Of a stretch of 64,000 nt of DNA, positions 54,239 to 64,000 are shown piece by piece. How positions within the stretch are numbered: position 1 is the stretch's first letter; each line of letters begins with the position of its first letter. This DNA is from Ulva prolifera. Taxonomy: Eukaryota; Chlorophyta; Ulvophyceae; Ulvales; Ulvaceae. The DNA lies in contig CM041196.1 of assembly GCA_023078555.1 (NCBI GenBank), forward strand, positions 10,496,985 to 10,560,984, given 5' to 3'. The translations under genes and the position numbers were made by a program. Under the pieces are notes generated by a model. That model had not been told where the DNA came from, searched no databases, and saw only the letters and a program-made list of their open reading frames with translations.

Positions 54239-57200
54239 CTACTCTCGCAAATCTGGAAAAACACCATCAGCAATGAATGCGGCCTTGACCTCACATATTG
54301 CATGATGGAACAAGACACAGGGGGAGGTGCCCTGATGGAGTGATTTGTGGCGCCCGATTATAGTATCCCAAGCTGCCAAGATGCTCTCTTCGCCTTCTTT
54401 ATCCTTCTTCTTTGCTTGAACCGTCACGTACTTGGTGTGGTTGTAAAGCGTCTTCCACGCTGCATTGTGGCCAGACATTATGCGCTTGACTACATTTTCC
54501 AGCGTCTTGTGCCGCGCGGCTGGATTCTTGTTTCTCCTCCCAGACTTGCGGTCGTCCTCAATCTCACGATCGCATTCGTCCTTAAGTTGATTCTTGCCTG
54601 CATGTGTTGATTTGTCTTTGTGATGACAATGAAGAGTTCTGTACATGTTCACTGAGTCCGCATGGTACCGTGACATGTCAGGTGCAGGTGTAGGTACTTC
54701 CAGTTGTAGTTGGGTTCAAACCTCTGACAGCTTTGAGGATTGTATCAGGGCAAGGAGGTAATACAGTGAAGACTATCTTGGATTGCTTTATGTTGTCGGC
54801 CTTCATGTTACCTCTCGAGATCGCTGCGCTTGGTTCGTTGTTGCCTCCATCATTTATCGCTCCCAATTGCAATGGGTTCGAGCAGGAAAAGGTAGCGCAT
54901 TCAGTGCCGGGCGCGCACCAAAGTGTGCAGTCTGCGGGACTCAATTGTAGCTGCATCTCCTTAACCTCTGGATCAAGAAGGAATTTGGCATACTCTCCAT
55001 GCATGACCTGATTAGTGTCGGACCACTCTTTGACATTGGGCACTCCCATAATGTCATACCCGGATCGTTGTGCACAAAGATCCTTCTCTTTCTCCATCCG
55101 TTCCTCTTTCCATGTCGATAGGTGCTCCTGTACATCACATAGCGCTGCGTAGGTGTAAGCGCTCACTGTGTCAATCAATGGGTCATCGTCGTTGTTGGAA
55201 AATCCAAGCTTGTCTCCACCTAAAAATTTTATCATTTGCGTCATGGTCCACGCAAACGCTGCAAATGGAACCTCTGGAGGCACCCACCCGGGCAGCAGCT
55301 GATACTCTGGCTTTGTTATTTCGCCACTTGGAGACACTCCTCGACAAGTAATATCGATCAGGTGGGTCTGGCCACTCCACCAAGCCACCCCGATGACGAC
55401 CCAAATGGAGGTCCAGGGGCCGTATGGCCCTTGCAAGTACACGTGTGATAAAACTTCTCTGGCCACGGCAAATTCGGAAGCGCCTGCAACATCAGCATTA
55501 TGGATGGATCACTGGCACGGCATGCATGGTGCATTTGGTTGTCACATCACTGTTGCAAGATTGATTCGGAACGTATGCAAACCTGTATCTTGAAGTTCTC
55601 TTAGCTCGTTTTGTGGCACTATCATCAAAGGCATCTGAGCGGCAGGGGACGTTTGCCTATGAGCACTATCATGTGCTGCGTGATCTTCCATTCGCTGGAT
55701 CAAAGACACGACAGGGTCAGAATGTCGACCGCCATTCATGCCTGGTGCTGATGTGTTCCGGGCCCTAGGCGTACCCGAAGTCTGTGCAACAAGCCAATGC
55801 ACTCTTTGCTTGAACAGTGTAAGGGTAGCTGCACAATGCAACAAGTTAGCTCCTACCATTTCTCTATCGCACAGCTATGGGGCGTAGCGAGGAACCGTAC
55901 ACCGTAGATGTTGCTTGTAGTCCGCAAAGAGCTTCACTATCGGGGTGCTTCCGCTGTTTAAGAACAAACCAATTTGATAACTCTCTTTTAATTCAACAGA
56001 GGGATTGAGGCCAGCACATACATACACCGCCTCTTTGAGGTTATCGCCGTTCAAGAAGCAGGTTTCGGCCTCGTCAAACACTCTTTTCTACAAAGTCCTT
56101 CCTTGTGAGATTTGTGAACTGGGGAGTGTGACTATGCATACGTAAATGGTGTCAGTGGTGCCATGTCAATCGAAAGAGCCATACCATGCGTGCAATTGCA
56201 GTTTCACATCGGGCAACAAGATCAGTTCCAGTTGATAGCGGGCTATACAAAAGCCCCCATATGTGTTTTGGAATGTCTGTAAAGGGTGCAGAATCGAGGA
56301 GATGTTGAGCCCCTATCAAGTAAGCTACAAATCGGGACAATTCATCCACAGTGCGGCACCTACATAGCCAAGCGGAGGTAGGAGTGACAGTAATCAACAT
56401 CATAGCACACTAGGCAATGACCGGCGACTGTTTGGAACAGCTCCCGATGGCTTGGCAGACTATGGGGAGTACGTACAACACTGGCGCCCTGGTGCCTTGT
56501 TCGGGATGGATCATTCGCATGTTGATCCTATGATCTAGCAAAAGTAGCTTCGAAGCACCCTCTATAGTTGCACTGAATGTGATTTTGACACCTTTACTGC
56601 GGAGCTGTGTTTCTCGTTTGCCGTGCCCAGCCGGACTCTCATTTGCAAGAGCAGCCATCAACATCCCGAGTCCGGCTGATGACTTGTACCACAATTCCAC
56701 AACCACCTCACCTTGGTGTTGTTTGTGCACTACTGTGATGTCTTTGTGTGGCAGCTGGTCTGTCTTTCCTAAGCAGGTACACGCGATCGGATGGGGCCCG
56801 CTGGCACCGGCATGACTCAACATGGAATTGCCAGAGGGGGGGGTCACAGTCAATCCACCCGACTGGAGTCCTTGAACACGTGAAAGAGCCCATGCCCTAG
56901 CTACTCCTTGGGCACTAGCTCGCGTGTGCAAACGGTACTGTGTTCGTAGCATACCATCACTCAATGAAAGCGCTCCGATCCACTTCACACATGCTGCCTT
57001 CATGGACTCCGTCAACGGCTTCCCCCTCGCTAAATGTAAGATTTGTCGGGCTTCGTGAGCGCAGTAGTCCACAATTTTGTCGAAAAGGTTGTCGTCTGTT
57101 TCAACCTGGGCACGGACGTCTTTAATGGTCCTAGAGTTGTACTCCAATCCCCATGGGATAAACATATACCAAGCTACTCTCAATTGAGACTATAATCGTA

Positions 57201-57531
57201 CCGCGGTTTCACCAGTCGAATCTGCCATCGAAGCCCGCTCGGTGACTAGCTCCCGATAGGTACCTTGTAATTCGCAAAGCTCCGCGAAAACGTCCGAGGT
57301 GTCTAATGACAAACTGAAAAATTGTTCGATGACATCATCGCAGACTTTCTGATACAGTGGGTAGATTCGAAGCTCATCATCGGCCTCGGGACTAGGCAGA
57401 CTATCAGCTAAGACTGGCCCCTCGAGAAGCGGAGTTTCTGGACCCCTATCCTCGTCGTCATCCACCTCCGGATAATATGGGATCTTGGGGACGGCAGTGG
57501 TCGTCTTCGACCGAGATGGGACTTTGAACAT
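54239..57531 (-). CDS. multi-exon gene, unrecognised, with in-frame TAGs
   Basis: ATG at 57531 starts an acidic N-terminus (EVDDDEDRGPETPLLEG). The same frame continues through TAG 57190-57192 into 57183-56410 (ARQILHLARGKPLTESMKAA) and through TAG 56410-56412 into 56403-56175, ending RM/GTATGG. Further exons are about 56096-55880 (DEAETCFLNGDNLKEAVYV), 55850-55580, 55484-54678 (GWVPPEVPFAAFAWTMTQMI; DVQEHLSTWKEERMEKEKDL) and 54676-54239 (basic). Acceptors such as TTTGTAG and GTTGCAG precede exons. Introns are around 80 bases. No family is recognised. Two stops suggest a decayed copy or sequence errors. It may be transposon cargo together with the Ulp1-like gene. Confidence 0.45.
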
Positions 57532-57772
57532 CGTGTGCAGTGCAAATTTGGGATTGCGCTGTCTAAAATCGCATTCCCAAATTGAAACCTGTACAGCACC
57601 ACCATAAAATGTTGGCGGTAGTCGGTCACCAAAGCAGGGGGCGCGGAAGGCTCGGCAAGTCTGTGGGTGGAGATTGGCTAGGATCCCTACTAGTAGTACC
57701 TATTTGGCCGGGATGTTGGCCAAGTGTGCATGGTAGGGTGTGACCTTGACAAGAGACCTATCACATGACACA

Positions 57773-57833
57773 AAGTGTGACTCGGTGCAGTCGGGAGTTC
57801 CAGTGGAATTCCTAGCTGCTCCGAGTCACACTT
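57773..57833. repeat. 13-bp-arm inverted repeat
   Basis: AAGTGTGACTCGG (57773-57785) and CCGAGTCACACTT (57821-57833) are perfect reverse complements, 35 bases apart. Confidence 0.92.
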
Positions 57834-57860
57834 AGTATACAATTTCGAACAGTACATTCA

Positions 57861-57956
57861 GTGCAAAAAAATTCAAAATTAATGCATACGGCCATATCAA
57901 TATAAGGATATAGTACGTTGTGTTAAGGCATGCCAAAAATTTTGAATTTTTGTGCA
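57861..57956. repeat. AT-rich inverted repeat, MITE-like
   Basis: GTGCAAAAAAATTCAAAATT (57861-57880) is mirrored by AATTTTGAATTTTTGTGC-type sequence at about 57938-57956. The loop is about 57 bases. Confidence 0.8.
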
Positions 57957-58870
57957 GTAAGAGTGAGGCTTCATTAAGCACTGTCCGATACCATCACACG
58001 CGCACACACGAACAGGCGGGAGCTTCAACTTCGTGGAAACCCCCCGGACCCGGTTCGAAACGTTCATTTTTGCGATGACATTCATCTCAACCTCATCGAT
58101 CGTGCAGAATGCTGCATGTGCCGCCGAACGAGTCCAAGCGTGTTGCACGCCAGGACAGGCGATTGCACAGACGAGCACGCCATCGGATTCAAATACGCAA
58201 GAGGCTCCGAGTGGACCAGCTCAAAAACGATTCGATTCATACGCGGCATGAAGTAGCGTTCAAGAGGCATACCTGTGAGTAGCGGATTCGTGGAACGACA
58301 AGAGCTATGTAGCTGAAAGTAGCGGATCTGAGCCTTTATGCCACATATATGACACATATCGGATATCAAGGACTATCACGAAATGGCTCCGTCTGATTTC
58401 CAGCGACGGTGCCTGCAGTGAGCATGTTGCGAGTACATTGGAGGTGCCACACCACTGGCCACGACCACGATCACTTCGTTCGGTTTCGATGCGACCCCGG
58501 CTCCGCGGAAGGTGTTGCACAGTCGCAAAAATGAAACTGTTTTAGCTCATCGTACCCGGCCTCAAGGCGGGGGGTGTATGATCAAGTGCGAAGAAGTGAT
58601 GTCGTTTTCGGAGCAGTCCAACCACAGGATGTAGTCTCATTCACATTTACGGTGTACATCGCAAAGCACAGGTCCAGTTGGTTACATCCGATCCCAAAAA
58701 GTGGCATCGTCACGACCCGGCCAATTTGGAGCCCACTCAGTCTCCTGCGGATTGAAGTGGCCCCTCACGTAGAACCTGCATAGCAGAGTGCTGGTACAAA
58801 GACAGATATGGCAAGGTAACGACGTCATCGCCGCAACTGTACCCAAATGATAGATTGCTTGCCATGAGCA

Positions 58871-61053
58871 TCAAGACGAAGGATAGCACCTGTCGTCGAA
58901 CGAAGTCTTCAAGAAATGATCTGCAGCCTCTGGAGGGAGCTCCCCCCCACCCCGCAGTATGACTTCCAATGTATAGCGTAAGGCTATAACGCGAAGAGCC
59001 TCCATGACCAGCGCGTTACCATTGTGGTTGTATCCGTTGAGAGGCCGGTTCATGTGGAACTCCACCCACTGATCTATATCAGGCACCGAGGTTCCGTGCA
59101 TGTTGTCAGAAGCGGGGTGTTCTGCACTCCAGGCCTCGACTCCTTTCATAAATTGCTTCAAGTCGTATGCGGCCATGACGCCACACACATTCAGTCCATA
59201 TCCGTTCGGTGGAAGCGTCTTGGCCGGGGTAGCCAATGTTGGTTGCTGCGGTGTTGTCACCTGAAGAGCATACTCACAAACGTCAGTGAGGGCAGCCCGT
59301 TCCCAACTTGATACACAGACTCAATAGGGCTAGCGGTGGTTACTGATGGGACACACCAACCGCCAGGGAATGTCAAGAGAGGTTTTTGTAGCACGATCTA
59401 AGGGAACACCATGCCTGTCGCATGCTTCATGCGCCAAGAATACCTGGAACGACCTCTTAACTGTGCCAAGTTGTATGTTTTCAAATTTTGTGTGCGGTTG
59501 CACAGAGTCGAACACTAGAATTTCGGGTTGCGCTCCCCCGGAAGTACACTCCACTGCATTGGTCCATCTGATGACGTGGAGGTTGATAAAGATAATGCAA
59601 ATCCAATGGGAACCACCTTCGCGTTTGTTTGGCCCAGACGATGGCGAAACTGGCTGCAGTATGCTTGCCACTATACTGCATCCACACAACAGGGAGGCAC
59701 TCTCCCAATGGTACTTCGGATTCCCATCTTTCATATTGCGCTGGTAGTCTGGCTTTGGGTCGTTGGCATCCTGTGGGTATCACATACATCAGTATACCAC
59801 CGAAACAACCTACACAGCGAAAGACGCATGAGACACTCATCTTGGGACACCACATGTAGTATGGTATGTGCAAGGATCACGCTGGAACACAGGGGAGGAG
59901 GTGCACACTGCGTATACAGCCAGGTTGTACAGCTGGATGACATGAGTGGCGATATGAATCTGACTGTAGCTCCGGATTTTGGCAATGTGACGCCTAGTTG
60001 CCTACTCAATTTAGAGTCAGCACCACATACCTCAGCAGACGGGTTGGATACGGTAGATGGCACCCATGCCTTGCCTGCGACACCATGAACGGCAATGGTT
60101 GCAAGCCCCATGCACATGTTCTCTGTCAGCCATGCTCCAGTCTTCAGTGAGAGAATATCCTTCGTCTTGATGGAGACCCACTGAGCCATGTTATCGTGAT
60201 TTGGCGGGCGGTAAGTGTACAGTGTCCATACATATGGGTGATCCTACAGCACCGTAATCTTGGGCTTACATGTCTCAGACTACCTGTCACAGCTCCACGG
60301 TGGAGCTGCACGAATGCTCCATAAAGAAGCAGAGTGTGTCAATGAGGCACAACACTCGGATATCATCTTTCAACAAATGCAGGCCTACAATCAATTGCTG
60401 CGAGGTTCACGTACCATTGCGGAGAACAGGCCATCAGCCCGCAATCCGGTGCATGGTCTCTTGGCAACGTAGGAATCAGTGATCACGATGGCCGGCCTCT
60501 TGTGCAACCCACGATGCGCACCACATGTTCCAGGACCTCGAGTGGCAAGGTCGGTAGCAGCCACATCGAGAGCGACCGCACGTACCGTGTGCGCCGATGT
60601 GGGCTGACATCTAATGGCACCCTGCCCCCCGATGCAGCCTTTGCTTGCCAACTTTCTTAACTCGAGACGTTGCTTTAGCAACGCTCTTTCAACCGGGGCT
60701 GGCCCATCGACAGACGCGCTTCCAATCGGCTGCCCCAGTGGACTTGGGGAACGCGACTCGTGGCCGCGAGTGATGGATACATGACGAGTCGAGCCACCAC
60801 ACTGCAACGAAACATCGGGTGTCTCAGCCGACTCGCCAGAATTACTACCGACATCAGCTGGAGACGTGTTCGCGGTGGACGGGCGCATATATGCCGTCAA
60901 TACAGCAGCGGGCGAGTGATTGTCGCCAATGTACTTGCGGAGGAGCCAACATTCCGCCGTGACAGAATCTGTCACGTCAGCACCATAATGATATTGATTC
61001 AAAGAATATGTCACATGCGGCCGACACTGCAGCAGAGGTGGGCATCTAGACAT
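58871..61053 (-). CDS. Ulp1-type (C48) cysteine protease domain protein, multi-exon
   Basis: ATG at 61053 begins a 220-codon variable exon. The protease domain is spread over three later exons. 60189 to about 59900 has ILSLKTGAWLTENM (the GxWLxD-like entry block). About 59773 to 59345 has GGSHWICIIFINL (catalytic His) and EILVFDSVQ (catalytic Asp). 59275-58871 has NGYGLNVCGVMAAYDL (catalytic Cys in the CG block). Junctions are credible: CCCACAG/GAT before the second and CTCTTCAG/GTGAC before the third, with donor CCATCA/GTAACC. Ulp1 enzymes cut SUMO-type conjugates in cells, and related domains are carried by many large DNA transposons. The neighbours suggest the latter, but a host gene is possible. 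Confidence 0.7.
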
Positions 61054-61483
61054 GATGCTATGGCGAACGAGGCAGCATGCAAGACTCCACCGGACGGGAA
61101 TTGGCTAGCGGTTTGATTCAAACGTTTCCGGCGCGAACAGTGGACCTGTTACCTTCAGGTGGGCGGCATACGTATATTGGACTCGGAATGGTCGATTCCG
61201 TGCACTCCGGGATGGCTGTCCCCCCAAATTCATCTGAGACCCCGCGTGGACATAGCGCCCGGCGCGTGGAACGAAATCAAACGGATGGTACCCCGGCCGA
61301 CAGTCAAGGCAACGCATGTAATACAGTAGTCGTGTCAACGCCCGTCACTGCATACCGCGCTAGCGTCTCTACTTTCGAGGGGACACTGCGTGTCCTCCAC
61401 TGGTGCCTCAACACACAGGGCAGGTGGTGCAGTGCTGCCCAAGCCGTTGACGTACGTGATAGGGATACGTTAAGAGAAGACGG

Positions 61484-62434
61484 ATGGAGACGCCCACTGT
61501 ATGTACGGTTTGTCAGCAGGTGATAGTGGGCGCACCCGCGAAAGGAGCTGTTACTGCCCATCTCCGGTACTGCAGAGCAACCATCAAGAAGAAGGCTGCT
61601 GCAGGCTTCAGTACGCGTGTCCTCGCCGACATAGCAGCTGATTGCAATACCCGGAGGATTCAGCAACATGCTGCCAGAGCAGAGGTATTGAAATCATCTA
61701 CGACAGAGGAAGAGCCTATCGCTCACCACGGGCAACGCGATGGATCGCCGGACGGAGCCGACGAAGCCGTAGAAGTGCACTATCTAGAAGACACTGAGCA
61801 TCCATTCGACTCCTCAGGCCCGGAAGAACAGGCCGAATTGGGTGGTGTGCAGGATACGACGGGTGACACACCAGAGCACAATGACGACGATAGTGATGAT
61901 GGAGACACCGAACCGCTGTACCCAACCGCGCCAGCATACATTGAAGATCAACTGGAATATGACGACCTCGTGGCATGGATGCTTTTAGACATGACAAATG
62001 TGGTGAAGAAAAAAGTATTCCTCGTTTTGAAGATGCTGGCTATCCTGGCCAACAAAGGGCCGGAGTCAAATCCACTGCACAGATCCCGAATTCAAACAGT
62101 CGAGGGCTTTGAGCGGTACATGAAAGATAAAGTGAACACGTTCTTCTGCAAAATGACGGCGAAAGAGGTGCCGATTGTATCCACTCGTCAAGAGCTGAGG
62201 GAACTAGCACCAGTGCCCCTGTTCATTCGTTCTTTACCGGACGTACTTGCATGTTGTTTGGCGAGTCCGGACATAGATAATGCCAACGTCAACCTAGATC
62301 CAATGCCCGTACAAGGTGAACACTGGAAGACCCGATCCAATCCAGATGATGATGGGAGAGTTAAGTGCTTCATGCAAGGAACCTTCATTCACAAAGCCAA
62401 GCAGGTGTCGTTCCCCATAAATCGGTCGTATTGA
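61484..62434 (+). CDS. zinc-finger/acidic protein, transposase N-terminus-like
   Basis: The 316-codon ORF begins with CTVCQQ...HLRYC, a CxxC...HxxxC finger. It is followed by a basic helical part, a long acidic region (HNDDDSDDGDTEPL) and a helical segment (DLVAWMLLDMTNVVKKKVFL). The C-terminal part, RELAPVPLFIRSLPDVLACC followed by NLDPMPV, resembles the stretch that precedes the catalytic domain in CACTA/Plavaka or KDZ transposases. The catalytic domain is not seen before 64000, so the gene is truncated or continues by splicing (a basic frame continues at 62468-62695). It is divergent from the Ulp1-like gene, 430 bases away. Confidence 0.5.
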   Translation: METPTVCTVCQQVIVGAPAKGAVTAHLRYCRATIKKKAAAGFSTRVLADIAADCNTRRIQQHAARAEVLKSSTTEEEPIAHHGQRDGSPDGADEAVEVHYLEDTEHPFDSSGPEEQAELGGVQDTTGDTPEHNDDDSDDGDTEPLYPTAPAYIEDQLEYDDLVAWMLLDMTNVVKKKVFLVLKMLAILANKGPESNPLHRSRIQTVEGFERYMKDKVNTFFCKMTAKEVPIVSTRQELRELAPVPLFIRSLPDVLACCLASPDIDNANVNLDPMPVQGEHWKTRSNPDDDGRVKCFMQGTFIHKAKQVSFPINRSY

Positions 62435-63431
62435 AATGGCAAAAATAGTGTAGATGACTCGTATGTCTTGGGGCGACGTCCGCGTCACTGTCGTCTGGGT
62501 ACCAACATGATTGTGCAGGCAAGAATCAATGCTCGTGTCGCAAGCGGAGTGTCAGAAGCTGAAGCCCGACGTCCAATCAGGGGGTCATCCACTCCCGCTA
62601 AAAGGTGGTCCCCCCCCGGGCGCGCAAAATCCGCTGCGAAACAGCCAAATTGGGGAAGGTTTCCACTATGGTCTATGTTGAATGAACAATCCTAGTGTTT
62701 TAGTTCGGAGTCTTGGGGAGAGTTGGCCATATTCGCCGAAATGGTCGGTCTGGTTGGGGAGAACTGTCTGTGGCTTCCCAACGCTGCCCAAAGCTGCCCA
62801 ATCACTCAATTCCTTTCCCAATCTTTCCCAAATTGCATCTTTAAAGTTAATAAGTGTCTTCGGTTGCCTATGGACGGCCGCGCCGGATTATTCCGTAGCC
62901 CGGTGACGTCCTTTTGTGGCAATTGACTTGCTACTGCTCCGAATCACCTCCTGAGGACGTGCTACAGCTGGGGGACGGTTGTGCCACGACCGATAATCCA
63001 TTGCTAACTAGTACTTGATCTCCGCATTCTGTGAATGTCGCCTTAGTGGCCTGATGCTACAGTGTAACGACTGCAGATTGCCCTTGCTGGTTCAAACCTG
63101 CTATATATCTGCCTGCTGCTTCTCTGTGCAACAGAGTCCATGCTTGGTATTCAGTCACCTGCAAGTTGTGTACTGCTAGGCAGCAAAGTATTTCTGCTAT
63201 GTTTTGTGCATTGCGCTATGTGAATGTGAAATGCGGGTATTTCGTCAGGTGTCCTAGCCTTTCGAAAACCTCCATCATGGCGGCCATTGCCTCTTGCTCC
63301 GGTCATTTATTTGATGCATTTCGTGCAGACCACGTAATTGACGGTATTGTCGCACAAGCTTTGTCGCCGGGGATCAGTCCAGACTATATACACTGTACAA
63401 TTTTATATCTGTGCCCGATCTTATCTCAGGA
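62435..63431. other. no gene recognised
   Basis: Repeated TTGGGGA/TCCCAA motifs occur at about 62650-62840. A tRNA-B-box-like GGTTCAAACC at 63090 lacks a matching cloverleaf. Confidence 0.5.
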
Positions 63432-63758
63432 CTAAACACACAAACAAGCGACACTGTTCAGCCACTCAATCATGAGATGGTAGAGCCACTTCCTAGCGCC
63501 ACTGTCGAGCATGGGTTCCACATAGCTGTTACCACCACTGCCTTTCGTAGACTCGAGGTCAGCTAACTTGAAACAAGACTGGAATATTTCGGCGTCCATG
63601 ATCTCATTTGGCACGAGCCTAGCTCGTGCAATGGCGGGCAACACAGCGTCTTGTAGCTGCCTCGCCGTCACAGGCTTGCGATTGATGTAATAACAAGCAG
63701 AAACGTTTTCGACAGCATCATCTAACTCTTGTTGCGCCGGTCTCGCACGAGACACCAT
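63432..63758 (-). CDS. short ORF, unrecognised
   Basis: An ATG at 63758 opens 108 codons with protein-like composition (ARPAQQELDDAVENVSACYY, GARKWLYHLMIEWLNS). No family is recognised. It may be a first exon or chance. Confidence 0.35.
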   Translation of the reverse strand: MVSRARPAQQELDDAVENVSACYYINRKPVTARQLQDAVLPAIARARLVPNEIMDAEIFQSCFKLADLESTKGSGGNSYVEPMLDSGARKWLYHLMIEWLNSVACLCV

Positions 63759-64000
63759 TGTCTGATGGACACAACACAGCCGACAAATGTAGTACTCTCG
63801 AACTTTTACCGATCAGGCGTCGAGAGTCACAAACATGTCATGTAACAACAGTGCAACAAATTATAGCTCATTTTCGTTGTGTTCCTCGGTCTGGAAGCAA
63901 TGGCGGTTGATTGGGGATGATCTCGCATCGTTCCCGCGATATTGGGGAAAACGGCGACATTTCGCCGAAAAGGGCACTCTGCTTGGGGACTTTCCCCAAG
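63759..64000. other. no gene; terminal inverted motif
   Basis: The window ends in CTTGGGGACTTTCCCCAAG, an 8-base perfect inverted repeat with a 3-base centre, after a segment sharing CGCCGAAA and TTGGGGA motifs with 62650-62770. Confidence 0.5.

Larger units (their letters stand above)
57532..58870. other. intergenic, with two hairpins
   Basis: No coding frame is convincing. It contains the inverted repeats listed separately and lies between two minus-strand genes. Confidence 0.5.

Noticed and set aside
1-62434. Reassigned stop codon (TAG or TGA read as an amino acid)
   Set aside because: In-frame interruptions include TAA, TAG and TGA and occur together with frameshifts in obviously decayed elements.
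63030-63110. tRNA gene or tRNA-derived SINE (B-box-like GGTTCAAACC)
   Set aside because: No acceptor stem or T-stem pairing could be built and the A box is poor.

Overview
The window is eukaryotic. It has spliced genes with short introns of roughly 75-120 bases, LTR retrotransposons of both the copia and gypsy type, CACTA-type DNA transposon sequence, a Penelope-type reverse transcriptase followed by a hammerhead ribozyme, several minisatellite arrays, and long poly-G/poly-C runs. I see no bacterial operons, rRNA or convincing tRNA. A chromodomain gypsy element, CACTA elements and a hammerhead-bearing Penelope relative together fit a green-lineage alga or another protist best, but this is inference and I cannot name the species.

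Layout. (1) 1-5726: a decayed minus-strand copia element whose 5' LTR and primer-binding site are readable and whose 3' end lies left of the window. (2) 5727-10121: a gypsy integrase scrap and a second decayed copia fragment, interrupted by an extra copy of the first copia's LTR. (3) 10346-13033: a minus-strand gypsy-type gag with a 690-codon open frame. (4) 13-21 kb: mostly non-coding, with CACAGA/CACCGA hexanucleotide arrays, a 36-bp-arm palindrome, a 74-bp minisatellite and weak candidate exons. (5) 21.7-28.2 kb: a multi-exon minus-strand transposase gene of the CACTA/Plavaka (Tnp2) type. (6) 29.4-30.9 kb: a 131-bp tandem array. (7) 31.5-54.0 kb: a nested stack. A 172-bp satellite was split by a chromodomain gypsy element (target duplication CCAGC), and the gypsy 3' LTR was later split by a 10.9-kb CACTA element (target duplication ATT). 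The CACTA carries no recognisable transposase. Its cargo is a truncated Penelope-type RT with hammerhead ribozyme, a 97-bp array of about 25 units, palindromic repeats and poly-G/C runs. (8) 54.2-62.4 kb: two intron-containing minus-strand genes, one unrecognised and one with a Ulp1-type cysteine protease domain, and a divergent plus-strand zinc-finger/acidic protein resembling the N-terminus of large DNA-transposon transposases. (9) 62.4-64 kb: mostly non-coding, with one short ORF.

The most informative observations follow. The double nested insertion is resolved to the base at both levels. The hammerhead ribozyme folds into the minimal self-palindromic form expected of Penelope-like elements. 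The two gypsy copies share an extra N-terminal Gag module and a second uncharacterised module just before the protease. In the plus-strand gypsy the module is separated from Gag by a 117-nt stop-containing segment that has intron borders and keeps the frame when removed.

Nearly everything recognisable here is mobile-element sequence. Apart from the possible non-transposon genes at 14.7-16.7 and 54.2-61 kb, I found no clear cellular housekeeping gene.
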